Assembly: GCA_965140405.1 (NCBI GenBank)
Contig: OZ223208.1
Coordinates: 1-64,000 of the forward strand
Source: G963556115 sp963666605
GTDB lineage: Bacteria; Planctomycetota; SZUA-567
DNA: 64,000 bases
Direction: 5' to 3'
A model generated the notes under the pieces. That model did no database searches, had not been told where the DNA came from, and saw only the letters and a list, made by a program, of their open reading frames with translations. Each line of letters starts with the position of its first letter. Position 1 is the stretch's first letter. Positions 25,583 through 34,174 of the stretch are shown here, in pieces. A program made the translations under genes and the position numbers.

Positions 25583-25632
25583 TTTTATATTTGCAACTGG
25601 TAGCCCTAATGCTACCTGTTGCAAATATAAAA
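25583..25632 (+). other. Large intercistronic stem-loop between dctP and dctQ
   Basis: TTTTATATTTGCAAC pairs with GTTGCAAATATAAAA, then after a T-T mismatch GGTAGC pairs with GCTACC around a 6-base loop: 21 pairs in all. It starts about 20 bases after the dctP stop with no T-run beyond. Such hairpins commonly protect the 3' end of binding-protein mRNA so that it outnumbers the permease message; here that role is inferred. Confidence 0.7.
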
Positions 25633-25695
25633 GTACTAAATAATAAGCTGTGATATTCATATTGTTTTTACTATTACTATTAAAATTGAGAGAAA

Positions 25696-26199
25696 ATGCA
25701 TACCAAACCACTCAAAAGATTATTTGAAATACTAGACTACATAGCTAGGCTTGATACTATTATTTCATCGATTTCAATGTTTGCAATAGTGGCCGTTTCC
25801 ATATGGGGAGTATTTGCACGTTACATACTCAATAGCCCTAGCTCATGGACAGAAGAGCTTTCACTAGGTCTATTTGTATGGCTAACCTTTTTTGGAATCA
25901 GTGTACTAGCCAGAAGAGGCGAAATAGTAAGTATCGAGTTTCTACTTAGCTTACTCCCAGAAAGTGTTAGATATATCTTCCAAAAGATTATTATCCCTCT
26001 GATAACGATAACAGCTCTTGGACTATTAATTTATCTCGGATTCAAACTAACCATATTCTCACAGACCCGTTTGACATCCATCCTACGAATCCCATATACC
26101 TATATTTATTTGGGTATTCCGCTAGGCTCACTATTCACTCTCTACAATGTTATCAGATGTAATTTTATCGGTCCAAAGTTCTACGAAGAGACCATCTAA
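25696..26199 (+). CDS. dctQ: TRAP transporter small membrane subunit (DctQ family)
   Basis: A 167-residue protein with four hydrophobic helices (about 24-42, 57-74, 94-115, 138-156), the standard DctQ topology. The motif NSPSSWTEELSLGLFVWLTF between helices 1 and 2 is the family signature (W.EE......W..F.G). It pairs with DctM to form the sodium-driven membrane component. It ends 22 bases before the dctM start. Confidence 0.92.
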   Translation: MHTKPLKRLFEILDYIARLDTIISSISMFAIVAVSIWGVFARYILNSPSSWTEELSLGLFVWLTFFGISVLARRGEIVSIEFLLSLLPESVRYIFQKIIIPLITITALGLLIYLGFKLTIFSQTRLTSILRIPYTYIYLGIPLGSLFTLYNVIRCNFIGPKFYEETI

Positions 26200-26221
26200 T
26201 TACTTTAAAAAGGTTTATATA

Positions 26222-27511
26222 ATGAATGTAGCAATTCCAATTATAGTGCTATTTGCACTTTTAATCTTAGAAATACCGGTTGGTTTTTCAATATTTATGA
26301 GTACCATGTGTTACGCGGTATTCTTCTCATCTCTTCCCTTGATGATTATTGCTCAAAGGATAGGAGAAGGACTCAGCTCATATGCTCTTCTTGCCATACC
26401 ATTCTTTATCATGGCAGGGATCTTCATGAACCATACCGGCATAAGCACCAGACTCCTGAATTTTAGTGGCATACTGACTGGTCACATGCGAGGTGGGTTA
26501 GCTCAGGTCAATGTTGTCCTTAGTACACTTATGGGCGGTCTTTCAGGTTCAAATATCGCAGATGCAGCGATGAACTCGAAGCTTGTAGTACCTTTTATGA
26601 TCAAAAAAGGCTACTCAAAAAGCTTCTCAGCAGCAGTGACAGCTGCCTCCTCACTTATCACCCCGATTATTCCTCCAGGTATTGCACTGATTATTTACGG
26701 GTACATCAACAGCGTATCAATTGGTCGCCTATTCCTTGCAGGTGTAGTTCCGGGCGTTTTGATGTGCATCATGATGATGGTACTAGTCAGTATTATAGCA
26801 AAGAAACGTGGATATCTTCCAGAACGTAGTAAGATGGCTACTGCCGGTGAGATCGTAATCGGCATAAAGGACGCTCTGGTAGCATTTATTCTTCCAGTTA
26901 TTATCATTGTTGGGATACGCTTTGGAGTATTCACTCCAACTGAGGCAGGAGCAATTGCAGTACTATTCGCTCTATTGATCGGCACCTTTGTTTATAGAAA
27001 ACTAAATCTAAAAACTTTTAGCCAAGGTATTGTTGAGTCGGTTCTAGCCTCTGCAAATGTCCTATTTATTATTGCGGTATCATATGGATTTTCAAAGTTT
27101 TTGACTTGGGAAAAGCTCCCTCAAATGTGCTCAGCATTTATCACAAATAATTTTGACAGCAAATGGTTATTCTTAGCAGCAGTCAATGTCGTTCTAATTA
27201 TTGCTGGTATGTTTATTGAAGGGAATGCAATCCTTATTGTAATATCACCCCTCCTTGTTGCTGCAGCCAAGGCAATGGGAATTGACCTTGTACACTTTGG
27301 CATTGTATTTATTCTTAACGGCGCAATCGGTACCCTTACACCGCCATTAGGAACAGTTATGTTTACTACCTGTACTATTATAGGAGTACCGGTAAAGGAT
27401 TTTATACGAGAGATTATACCATTCTGGGTTATGTTGATAATTTCACTACTATTAGTAACATTTATCCCTCAAATATCTCTAGCATTACCTAATTTAGTTT
27501 ACGGCTCATAA
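26222..27511 (+). CDS. dctM: TRAP transporter large permease (DctM family)
   Basis: The 429-residue permease forming the translocation path. It has about twelve hydrophobic helices and the family motifs ALLAIPFFIMAGIFMNHTG, GGLSGSNIADAAMNSKL and ITPIIPPGIALIIYG, then TPTEAGAIAVLFALLIG and the C-terminal TPPLGTVMFT. A longer in-frame start at 26147 would overlap dctQ by 53 bases; the ATG at 26222 has AAAAGG upstream and begins with the first helix (MNVAIPIIVLFALL), so it is used. With dctPQ it forms a complete TRAP system. Confidence 0.94.
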   Translation: MNVAIPIIVLFALLILEIPVGFSIFMSTMCYAVFFSSLPLMIIAQRIGEGLSSYALLAIPFFIMAGIFMNHTGISTRLLNFSGILTGHMRGGLAQVNVVLSTLMGGLSGSNIADAAMNSKLVVPFMIKKGYSKSFSAAVTAASSLITPIIPPGIALIIYGYINSVSIGRLFLAGVVPGVLMCIMMMVLVSIIAKKRGYLPERSKMATAGEIVIGIKDALVAFILPVIIIVGIRFGVFTPTEAGAIAVLFALLIGTFVYRKLNLKTFSQGIVESVLASANVLFIIAVSYGFSKFLTWEKLPQMCSAFITNNFDSKWLFLAAVNVVLIIAGMFIEGNAILIVISPLLVAAAKAMGIDLVHFGIVFILNGAIGTLTPPLGTVMFTTCTIIGVPVKDFIREIIPFWVMLIISLLLVTFIPQISLALPNLVYGS

Positions 27512-27532
27512 TTATAGAACTAGGAAAAAATC

Positions 27533-28564
27533 ATGAAATCAGCACTAATAACCAAACCGTTTGAATGCAAAACAGTTGACAATTTAGAAAAACCTTCAAT
27601 CAAGCCTAATGAAGTCTTGGTTAAAATAAAGAGAATTGGACTATGTGGCAGTGATCTAAACACTTTCCGAGGCAAGAATCCAATGGTTACCTATCCTCGT
27701 ATCCCAGGGCACGAAGCCGCGGGTGAGATTGTCGAGTTAGGTTCAGAGGTAGACAGCTCAAAGTATACTATAGGTGACAAAGTATCAATACTTCCTTATA
27801 CGAACTGCGGAAAATGCGCTTCATGTGTGATAGGGCGTACAAATGCCTGTCAGAACAATAAGACTCTAGGTGTTCAACAGGATGGAGCCCTTTGTGAGTA
27901 TAAAGCCGTTCCATTCGAAAAGATTATTAACGGTGTAAGCGATCTTGAGTTCTCTGAAATTGCTATGGTCGAACCACTTGCGGTAGGCTTTCACGCAGCA
28001 AAGAGAGCTGAGATAGAAGAAGGTGAATTCGTACTATCATTCGGGTGTGGCCTTGTTGGACTTGGAGCTATTGCCGGAGCTGCAAGGCGCGGAGCACGAG
28101 TTATTGCGGTAGATATTGACGACGCAAAGATTGCCCTAGCAAAAGAGTGCGGAGCAGAATTTGCTATCAACTCATCAAAAACCGACCTTGCTCAGAGTGT
28201 ACTAGAAATCACCGGAGAACACGGACCTAGAGCTTGTATAGAAGCAATCGGCCTCCCAGTAACATATAAGGCAGCTGTAGACCTAGTATCATTTGCAGGT
28301 CGCGTCGTATACGTAGGTTATGCGAGCACACCAGTCGACTTTGAAACAAAGTATTTTGTTATGAAGGAGATCCAAATTAGAGGAGCTCGTAACGCAGACC
28401 TTGAAGACTTTGTAGAAGTACTTAAAACTGTACGTGACGGAAACATCCCTATAAAGAAACTGATAACAAAAGAGGTTAGCGTTGAAGAGACAGGAGAAGC
28501 TCTTGAGTTCTGGTCTGAGAACCCTGCAAAAGTAAGCAAAATAATAGTATCATTCGACCTCTAA
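27533..28564 (+). CDS. Zinc-dependent medium-chain alcohol (polyol/aldonate) dehydrogenase
   Basis: A 343-residue NAD(P)-dependent dehydrogenase. The catalytic zinc site is GLCGSDL with the GHEAAGEIVELG motif; the structural zinc site has four cysteines (CGKCASCVIGRTNAC). The Rossmann part has GCGLVGLGAIAGAARRG and VDIDD, an acidic end that favours NAD. In a uronate operon the likely substrates are hexonates such as L-galactonate or L-gulonate, as in RspB/LgoD-type enzymes, but the exact substrate is not readable. AGGA precedes the ATG, 22 bases after dctM. Confidence 0.85.
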   Translation: MKSALITKPFECKTVDNLEKPSIKPNEVLVKIKRIGLCGSDLNTFRGKNPMVTYPRIPGHEAAGEIVELGSEVDSSKYTIGDKVSILPYTNCGKCASCVIGRTNACQNNKTLGVQQDGALCEYKAVPFEKIINGVSDLEFSEIAMVEPLAVGFHAAKRAEIEEGEFVLSFGCGLVGLGAIAGAARRGARVIAVDIDDAKIALAKECGAEFAINSSKTDLAQSVLEITGEHGPRACIEAIGLPVTYKAAVDLVSFAGRVVYVGYASTPVDFETKYFVMKEIQIRGARNADLEDFVEVLKTVRDGNIPIKKLITKEVSVEETGEALEFWSENPAKVSKIIVSFDL

Positions 28565-28573
28565 CAACTTAAT

Positions 28574-28611
28574 ATGTTTTGGACTTTTGCATAAACATAA
28601 GTCCAAAACAT
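28574..28611 (+). other. Intercistronic hairpin between the dehydrogenase and uxaB
   Basis: Perfect 13-bp stem ATGTTTTGGACTT/AAGTCCAAAACAT with a 12-base loop, ten bases after the dehydrogenase stop. TTTATTTTTTT lies about 8 bases further on, so it may terminate part of the transcripts. Confidence 0.65.
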
Positions 28612-28654
28612 TTCAATTTATTTTTTTAGTACTATTAATTAGTGAGGACAAACC

Positions 28655-30154
28655 ATGCAACAACTCAATAAGACATTATTGGACACTTCAAAGATTGATA
28701 TTGACTACAATAAGAACAGCTCAAACCTTCCAGAGAAGATTCTCCAATTTGGTGAAGGAAACTTCCTACGAGCATTTATCGACTGGATGATCGATGAGAT
28801 GAATGAAAAGAATCTCTATGGCGGCAAAGCTGTGGTTGTACAACCTCTTCCTAATGGTCTAATAGACATGCTCAATGATCAAGACGGCCTATACACACTC
28901 ATGCTCAGAGGTATTGAGAGTGGGAAGGTTATAGAAAAGAAGAAGATCATTACCGCTATTTCAAGAGGGCTAAACCCATATAGTGAGTGGGAAGCGTACC
29001 TAGAGACAGCGAAAAACCCAGACATGGAACTTATTGTTTCAAATACTACAGAAGCTGGAATTGAGTTCAAAGAAGAGGAGCTTACAGAAGGCACATGTCC
29101 AAATAGCTTCCCTGCAAAACTGACTGCATGGCTTTATGCACGCTTTACACATTTCGATGGCGCAAACAGTAAAGGCATGATCATCATGCCTTGCGAACTA
29201 ATTAACTACAACGGCACAAAACTCCAAGAGTGCATACTAGAATATGCAAAATTATGGAACCTTGATAATAAATTTGCAACATGGATTAAAGAATCAAATA
29301 CCTTCCTAAGTACCCTTGTTGACCGCATTGTACCAGGATACCCAAGAGATGACATCGATGAAATAACAAAGAGTCTTGGCTACACAGACAATCTTGTAGA
29401 TACTGGTGAGATCTTCCATCTACTGGTAATTGAAGGAGCTGACGAAACAATTCAGAAGAAGCTGCCGTTCCCTGAAGCAGGTCTAAATGTTATATTCACA
29501 GACGACATGCAACCATACCGTACTCGTAAAGTTGCAGTTCTAAACGGTGCTCACACAGGAAACGTTCTTGGCGCCTACCTAGCTGGCCTCGAGACAGTTG
29601 GCGAAATGTTAGAAGACGACGACTTTTCAAAATTCTTAAAAGACATGCTTCTTAAAGAGATCGTTCCTGTTCTTGATCTACCTCAAGATCAAAAGCAGAG
29701 CTACGCTGAAGCGATTCTTGAGCGTTTCTCCAATCCATTCATCAGACACGAACTACTTTCAATATCCCTAAATTCAGTAGCAAAATGGAAGGTACGTGTT
29801 CTACCTTCAGTACTAGATTACATCACTAAAGAAGGTGTCACACCTAAGAGACTAGTATTCTCACTTGCAGCATTAATTGCTTTCTATAATGGAAAACGTG
29901 CAGAATCAGGTGAATTTGTTGGCGAAGTAAATGGTAAACCTTATACAATCAATGACAGTGAAAAAGTCACAACCTTCTTTGAAGAGGCCTACAAACTTGG
30001 CGATCTAAAACTAGTCACAGAAAAAATAATGTCAAAGCGCTCATGGTGGGATGAAGACCTTACACTGATTCCTACACTCCACAGCGAAGTGACAGAATGC
30101 CTTGAGAAAATCAATGCGCAAGGTGTTAGAGCATGCATCAAGGAGTTTATATAA
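28655..30154 (+). CDS. uxaB: Tagaturonate reductase (altronate oxidoreductase)
   Basis: Reduces D-tagaturonate to D-altronate with NADH, the second step of galacturonate breakdown. The 499-residue protein belongs to the mannitol dehydrogenase family: N-terminal ILQFGEGNFLRAFIDWMID, then DRIVPGYP, and the C-terminal catalytic RKVAVLNGAHTGNVLGAYLAG with the family Lys. E. coli UxaB is 483 residues. Fructuronate reductase (UxuB) is a related alternative, but FGEGNFLRAF and the adjoining uxaA favour UxaB. The stop TAA overlaps the uxaA start (TAATG). Confidence 0.93.
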   Translation: MQQLNKTLLDTSKIDIDYNKNSSNLPEKILQFGEGNFLRAFIDWMIDEMNEKNLYGGKAVVVQPLPNGLIDMLNDQDGLYTLMLRGIESGKVIEKKKIITAISRGLNPYSEWEAYLETAKNPDMELIVSNTTEAGIEFKEEELTEGTCPNSFPAKLTAWLYARFTHFDGANSKGMIIMPCELINYNGTKLQECILEYAKLWNLDNKFATWIKESNTFLSTLVDRIVPGYPRDDIDEITKSLGYTDNLVDTGEIFHLLVIEGADETIQKKLPFPEAGLNVIFTDDMQPYRTRKVAVLNGAHTGNVLGAYLAGLETVGEMLEDDDFSKFLKDMLLKEIVPVLDLPQDQKQSYAEAILERFSNPFIRHELLSISLNSVAKWKVRVLPSVLDYITKEGVTPKRLVFSLAALIAFYNGKRAESGEFVGEVNGKPYTINDSEKVTTFFEEAYKLGDLKLVTEKIMSKRSWWDEDLTLIPTLHSEVTECLEKINAQGVRACIKEFI

Positions 30155-31656
30155 TGTCAGAAACAACCAATGTCTTAAAAGTCCATAACAATGACAATGT
30201 AGGGGTAGCAATTATAGATATGGCCAGTTCTACATTGGTAAATATCAATAATGAAGAGATTTGTATTCTTTCAGATATCCCAGCAGGACACAAGTTCGCT
30301 CTTACCGATATTACAGCAGGTGAAGAAATAATCAAATATGGCTTCCGTATTGGTAAGGCAAAGGAAGATATTAAGAAGGGTAGCTGGGTACACTCACACA
30401 ACATGAAAACAGCTCTTGAAGGAAGTTTCCTAGCAAATCCAGACCTTGAACAGTCCGAAGCACCTATAAGTTCGTTGGCTGTCGGAAAAACCTTTTCTGG
30501 TTACCGCAGAACCAACGGTGATGTAGGTATTCGAAATGAGATATGGGTAATTCCAACAGTCGGCTGTGTCAATGCTACAGTCCGTGAGATTGCACGCAGT
30601 GCTAATAGCAACCTACCTGCGGGGGTAGACGGCTGCTATGCATTCGAACATCCATACGGCTGCTCTCAATTGGGTGAAGACCATGAACGCACCAAACATA
30701 TCCTTGCTGGTCTAGTAAAGCACCCAAATGCAGCAGGAGTACTTGTCATAGGACTAGGATGTGAGAACAATCAAGTAGCAGATTTCAAAGAACTTCTCGG
30801 TGATTACGATGAAGAGAGGGTACGCTTTATAATTACCCAAGAGGTTGCCGACGAACAAGAAGAGGCAGAAAAAACCATTGCTGAACTTGCAGAGTATGCT
30901 TCTAGGTTTGTACAAGAAGAAGTACCACTCAATGAGCTAAAGATAGGGCTCAAATGTGGCGGTTCAGACGCCTTCTCAGGACTCAGTGCAAACCCTCTTC
31001 TAGGTGTCGTCTCTGAGATGGTTGTTAGCGCAGGCGGTTCGGTTGCACTGACAGAGATCCCTGAAATCTTCGGAGCTGAAGATGTCTTTCTGCCTAGATG
31101 TGTTGACAGAGTGACCTGTGACAAAGCTGTAAAGCTAATCAACAACTTTAGAGATTACTTTATTGCTCATGGTGAGCCAGTTTCAGAAAATCCTTCACCA
31201 GGGAACCGTAAAGGTGGTATAACTACACTTGAAGAGAAGTCACTTGGTTGTGTTCAAAAAGGTGGCACAGCACCAATCGTAGATGTACTAGATTATGGCG
31301 AGCAGATCAAAAAACCAGGACTGAGTGTACTCAACGGTCCAGGCAATGATATTGTCGCAGTTACAAATCTCGCTGCCGCTGGTGTGCATATAACCCTCTT
31401 CACAACCGGTCGAGGTACACCACTGGGTTCACCAGTACCGTGCTTGAAGGTTTCTACTAACACAGCTCTATTTAATAAAAAGCGTAAGTGGATAGACTTT
31501 GATGCAGGTGTTGTACTTGGAGGCACAAGTATGGAGGAAGCTGGTGAAGATCTGCTAGAACTAATTATCCAGACAGCCTCAAAGAAGTACCAGACATGTA
31601 GTGAAAAGAACAATTACAGAGATATCTCTATATTCAAATCAGGTGTTACCTTATAA
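30154..31656 (+). CDS. uxaA: Altronate dehydratase
   Basis: Dehydrates D-altronate to 2-keto-3-deoxygluconate. The 500-residue protein has an N-terminal SAF-type domain (about 10-85, ending KKGSWVHSHNMKTAL) and the C-terminal UxaA catalytic domain with GYRRTNGDVGIRNEIWVIP, CYAFEHPYGCSQLG, GLKCGGSDAFSGLSANP and TTGRGTPLGSPVPCLKV. An in-frame ATG at 30133 lies inside uxaB; the ATG at 30154 overlaps the uxaB stop, has AAGGAG upstream and gives the normal N-terminus. The product needs KDG kinase and aldolase encoded elsewhere. Confidence 0.95.
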   Translation: MSETTNVLKVHNNDNVGVAIIDMASSTLVNINNEEICILSDIPAGHKFALTDITAGEEIIKYGFRIGKAKEDIKKGSWVHSHNMKTALEGSFLANPDLEQSEAPISSLAVGKTFSGYRRTNGDVGIRNEIWVIPTVGCVNATVREIARSANSNLPAGVDGCYAFEHPYGCSQLGEDHERTKHILAGLVKHPNAAGVLVIGLGCENNQVADFKELLGDYDEERVRFIITQEVADEQEEAEKTIAELAEYASRFVQEEVPLNELKIGLKCGGSDAFSGLSANPLLGVVSEMVVSAGGSVALTEIPEIFGAEDVFLPRCVDRVTCDKAVKLINNFRDYFIAHGEPVSENPSPGNRKGGITTLEEKSLGCVQKGGTAPIVDVLDYGEQIKKPGLSVLNGPGNDIVAVTNLAAAGVHITLFTTGRGTPLGSPVPCLKVSTNTALFNKKRKWIDFDAGVVLGGTSMEEAGEDLLELIIQTASKKYQTCSEKNNYRDISIFKSGVTL

Positions 31657-31711
31657 GGCCTATATATATAGCGAATATCCAAGTAAAGGGTAGAATCTCC
31701 TAGAAAACTTA

Positions 31712-31782
31712 ACTCCTTCCTGTATAATATATCATAATGACCGACAATGTGATACACCAACATATTATACAGGAGAAGGAGT
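31712..31782 (+). promoter_or_regulatory. Inverted repeat that pairs with the aroQ ribosome binding site
   Basis: CCTGTATAATAT (31719-31730) pairs perfectly with ATATTATACAGG (31762-31773). Beyond a 2-base bulge, ACTCCTT (31712-31718) pairs with AAGGAGT (31776-31782), which is the aroQ Shine-Dalgarno. The loop contains a further TATCA/TGATA pair. If transcribed in full, the structure would hide the ribosome binding site. The left arm also contains TATAAT; if that is a -10 box, the left arm is not transcribed and the palindrome may be an operator. Confidence 0.5.
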
Positions 31783-31786
31783 AAGT

Positions 31787-32224
31787 ATGAAATTATCAAT
31801 CCTAAATGGCCCAAACCTAAATCTACTCGGCAGCAGAGAGCCAGAGATCTACGGCTACCAAACACTCGATGATATCAATGAGAATCTTGATAAGGTTGCA
31901 AAAAATGCTGGTATCGAGCTCACCTTCTTCCAATCGAACATCGAAGGCGAACTGGTAAATGCCATCCATAAAGCTAAAGAAAAAGAACATGACGGCATTA
32001 TCATCAATGCGGCCGCTTATACACATACAAGCGTGGCTCTACATGACGCTATAAAAGGTGTCCAAATACCTACTATCGAGGTCCATCTTAGCAACCTACA
32101 CACTCGAGAATCATTCAGGCAAAAATCATATATCTCCCTGGCCTGCAAAGGTATAATCTGCGGATTTGGTGCCCAATCATACGAACTTGCTCTACACTAT
32201 TTCATTCTTAACAATACAAAGTAG
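31787..32224 (+). CDS. aroQ: 3-dehydroquinate dehydratase, type II
   Basis: Converts 3-dehydroquinate to 3-dehydroshikimate in aromatic amino-acid synthesis. The 145-residue length and the motifs NGPNLNLLGSREPEIYG (with catalytic Tyr and Arg), INAAAYTHTSVALHDAI and EVHLSNLHTRESFR are those of the dodecameric type II enzyme. The Shine-Dalgarno GGAGAAGGAG is strong but lies in a potential hairpin. selD follows after eight bases. Confidence 0.96.
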   Translation: MKLSILNGPNLNLLGSREPEIYGYQTLDDINENLDKVAKNAGIELTFFQSNIEGELVNAIHKAKEKEHDGIIINAAAYTHTSVALHDAIKGVQIPTIEVHLSNLHTRESFRQKSYISLACKGIICGFGAQSYELALHYFILNNTK

Positions 32225-32232
32225 GTAATCTA

Positions 32233-33885
32233 ATGGATAAAGAGGCTTTGGAAAAACGTAAACGTATAATGTCACGCTCGATAAACCTTGGACACTGTGT
32301 ATGCGACCCCAATAAGGATTGCCCCTGCCCTGAGTTCAAAGAGAAGAATATCTGTGAGTGCGCAGGAGAGCGTGAGAATATTGTCACCGGCGAGGTGAAG
32401 CTTACCGAACACGTACGAGCAGTTGGTTGCGCTTCAAAAGTTCCAAAGAAATACCTTCACGATGTTATCTCAAAACTTACAGGATTTAAGGACGATAGGG
32501 TTCTTGTAGGTTACGACAGCAGCGATGATGCAGGGGTACTCCAAATTAGAGAGTCTGACCCTACTGCGAGCATACTCACTGTAGATGTATTCGCTCCATC
32601 AGTAGATGATCCGTATACATTCGGTATGATAGCAGCGGCAAATAGCCTTAGTGACATCTATGCAATGGGAGGCAAGGCAGAGAGTGCACTCTCGATTGTA
32701 GGATTCCCAATCCACTCACTCCCAGAAGAAGCAATGTCAGCAATGCTCCAAGGAGGAGCAGACAAGATGACAGAAGCAGAGGTAGCGGTAATAGGTGGCC
32801 ATAGCATAAATGACAGCGAGGTAAAGTGTGGCTATGCTGTACTTGGAAGCGTAGAAAAATCTGGAGTTATTTCAAATTCTAATGCAGAAGTAGATGATGT
32901 ACTCGTACTCACCAAACCTATTGGAGGAGGGATTGTACTCTTCGGCAAGCAGATAGCCAAAGCTAGTGAAGAAGAGGTAGAAGAAGTGACTACCTCAATG
33001 ACTACCCTCAACAGGACAGCTGGTGAGGCAATGAAGAGTTTCAATGCCAACGCAGCAACAGATGTTACAGGCTTCAGCCTACTCGGGCACCTATCTGAGA
33101 TGGCTATTGGAAGTCTAAAGGTTATCGAGGTAGACTTCTCTGCCGTACCACTATTTTCAGGGGTCGAGCGTCTCGCAAGACTCGATGCCTTTCCTGGCGC
33201 AGTAGAGAGAAATAGAGAAGCAACTGGTGATAGCGTAGAATACAACGACCTTACCGAGGCAGAGCAGAATATTCTCTACTCACCAGAGACTAGTGGTGGT
33301 CTACTTATTTCAATGCCTAGAGATAGGGCACAAGAGTATATCACCTTCCTAGCAGAGAGCAATATCAACGGCGTAATCATCGGTAGAGTAATTTCAGATT
33401 CACGCAGTGGAAGAATCGTACTAAAAGGCTCACAAGGCATCACAGGAAAGTCCAAGCGTCCTGATACGATAGTCAACCCTGAGCAGCAAGAAGAGTGTTG
33501 TTGCTGCACTCAGGCTGAGACAGCTATAGGCATTGAAGACGACTCAGCATGTTGCTCAAGTCAGAAAGAACTTGCAGAACCTTCCTGCTGTTCTGGACAA
33601 CAAGACAAAACTTCCTCTGACACACTCCCTCCAGCAAGTGCGAACGTTGAGTTCGGCTCATACATGAAAGCTGTAAACACTGGAGGAGAAATTGGTTCAA
33701 AAGATAAAAAACTTATGGCACTTGCGCTATCAGTATCCCACAAGTGCGAAGAGTGCATCACACTCAACGCAGCAGCGGCAAAAAAACTTGGTGCCACAGA
33801 AAATGAAATATCAGAAGCAGTAGCCATGGGCATCTCTTTCGGCGGTGCAAGCGCAAATATGTTTTACAATCAACTTAGAAAATAA
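32233..33885 (+). CDS. selD: Selenide, water dikinase fused to Cys-rich N-terminal and AhpD-like C-terminal modules
   Basis: The SelD family makes selenophosphate from selenide and ATP for selenocysteine and selenouridine. The SelD core spans about residues 48-410: KLTEHVRAVGCASK carries the catalytic Cys66 and Lys69, followed by SSDDAGVL, VDVFAPSVDDPYTFGMIAA, IGGHSINDSEVKCGYAV and ATDVTGFSLLGHL, then a SPETSGGLL close. E. coli SelD is 347 residues; this is 550. Extra parts are an N-terminal module with three CxC pairs (22/24, 30/32, 41/43; like ferredoxin-thioredoxin reductase sequences), a linker of Cys clusters (ECCCC, ACC, SCC; about 420-450), and a C-terminal AhpD/carboxymuconolactone-decarboxylase-like domain with CEEC (about 505-508). 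Coupled to aroQ. Confidence 0.9.
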   Translation: MDKEALEKRKRIMSRSINLGHCVCDPNKDCPCPEFKEKNICECAGERENIVTGEVKLTEHVRAVGCASKVPKKYLHDVISKLTGFKDDRVLVGYDSSDDAGVLQIRESDPTASILTVDVFAPSVDDPYTFGMIAAANSLSDIYAMGGKAESALSIVGFPIHSLPEEAMSAMLQGGADKMTEAEVAVIGGHSINDSEVKCGYAVLGSVEKSGVISNSNAEVDDVLVLTKPIGGGIVLFGKQIAKASEEEVEEVTTSMTTLNRTAGEAMKSFNANAATDVTGFSLLGHLSEMAIGSLKVIEVDFSAVPLFSGVERLARLDAFPGAVERNREATGDSVEYNDLTEAEQNILYSPETSGGLLISMPRDRAQEYITFLAESNINGVIIGRVISDSRSGRIVLKGSQGITGKSKRPDTIVNPEQQEECCCCTQAETAIGIEDDSACCSSQKELAEPSCCSGQQDKTSSDTLPPASANVEFGSYMKAVNTGGEIGSKDKKLMALALSVSHKCEECITLNAAAAKKLGATENEISEAVAMGISFGGASANMFYNQLRK

Positions 33886-33910
33886 GGTATGAGTATAATT
33901 GAGTTAAAAT

Positions 33911-33945
33911 AATAATACCGATTCTCATAGAGGATCGGTATTATT
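33911..33945. terminator. Bidirectional terminator between selD and the cold-shock gene
   Basis: Perfect 12-bp stem AATAATACCGAT/ATCGGTATTATT with an 11-base loop, between the two convergent stop codons. Confidence 0.75.
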
Positions 33946-33967
33946 TAATAAAGTATATTTAGCAACC

Positions 33968-34174
33968 CTACTCAGCAACACTCACAGCAGTGGCTTCAGG
34001 GCCTTTTTTTCCTTCACCCGGCTCGAATGTAACCTTCTGATTATCCTCCAGAGACCTATACCCATCAGAGAGGATATTTGAGAAATGCACAAACAGATCA
34101 TCTCCACCATCATCAGGGGTAATAAAACCGAAACCTTTTTGATTACTAAACCACTTTACAGTACCTGTAGCCAC
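33968..34174 (-). CDS. Cold-shock-domain protein (CspA family)
   Basis: A 68-residue single cold-shock domain that binds single-stranded RNA and DNA. The RNP1 motif GFGFI and RNP2 motif LFVHF are present, in the order KWFSNQKGFGFITP and DDLFVHFSNI, and the C-terminal EGKKGPEA is typical. The frame is open far upstream, but AAGGAG lies six bases before the GTG at 34174 and the product from there begins MATGTVKWF, so GTG is the start. The upstream 300 bases probably form a long 5' leader, as is usual for csp genes (inference). Confidence 0.92.
   Translation of the reverse strand: MATGTVKWFSNQKGFGFITPDDGGDDLFVHFSNILSDGYRSLEDNQKVTFEPGEGKKGPEATAVSVAE

Noticed and set aside
26147..26221. Upstream start for dctM
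   Set aside because: It overlaps dctQ by 53 bases; ATG 26222 has AAAAGG and starts with the first helix.
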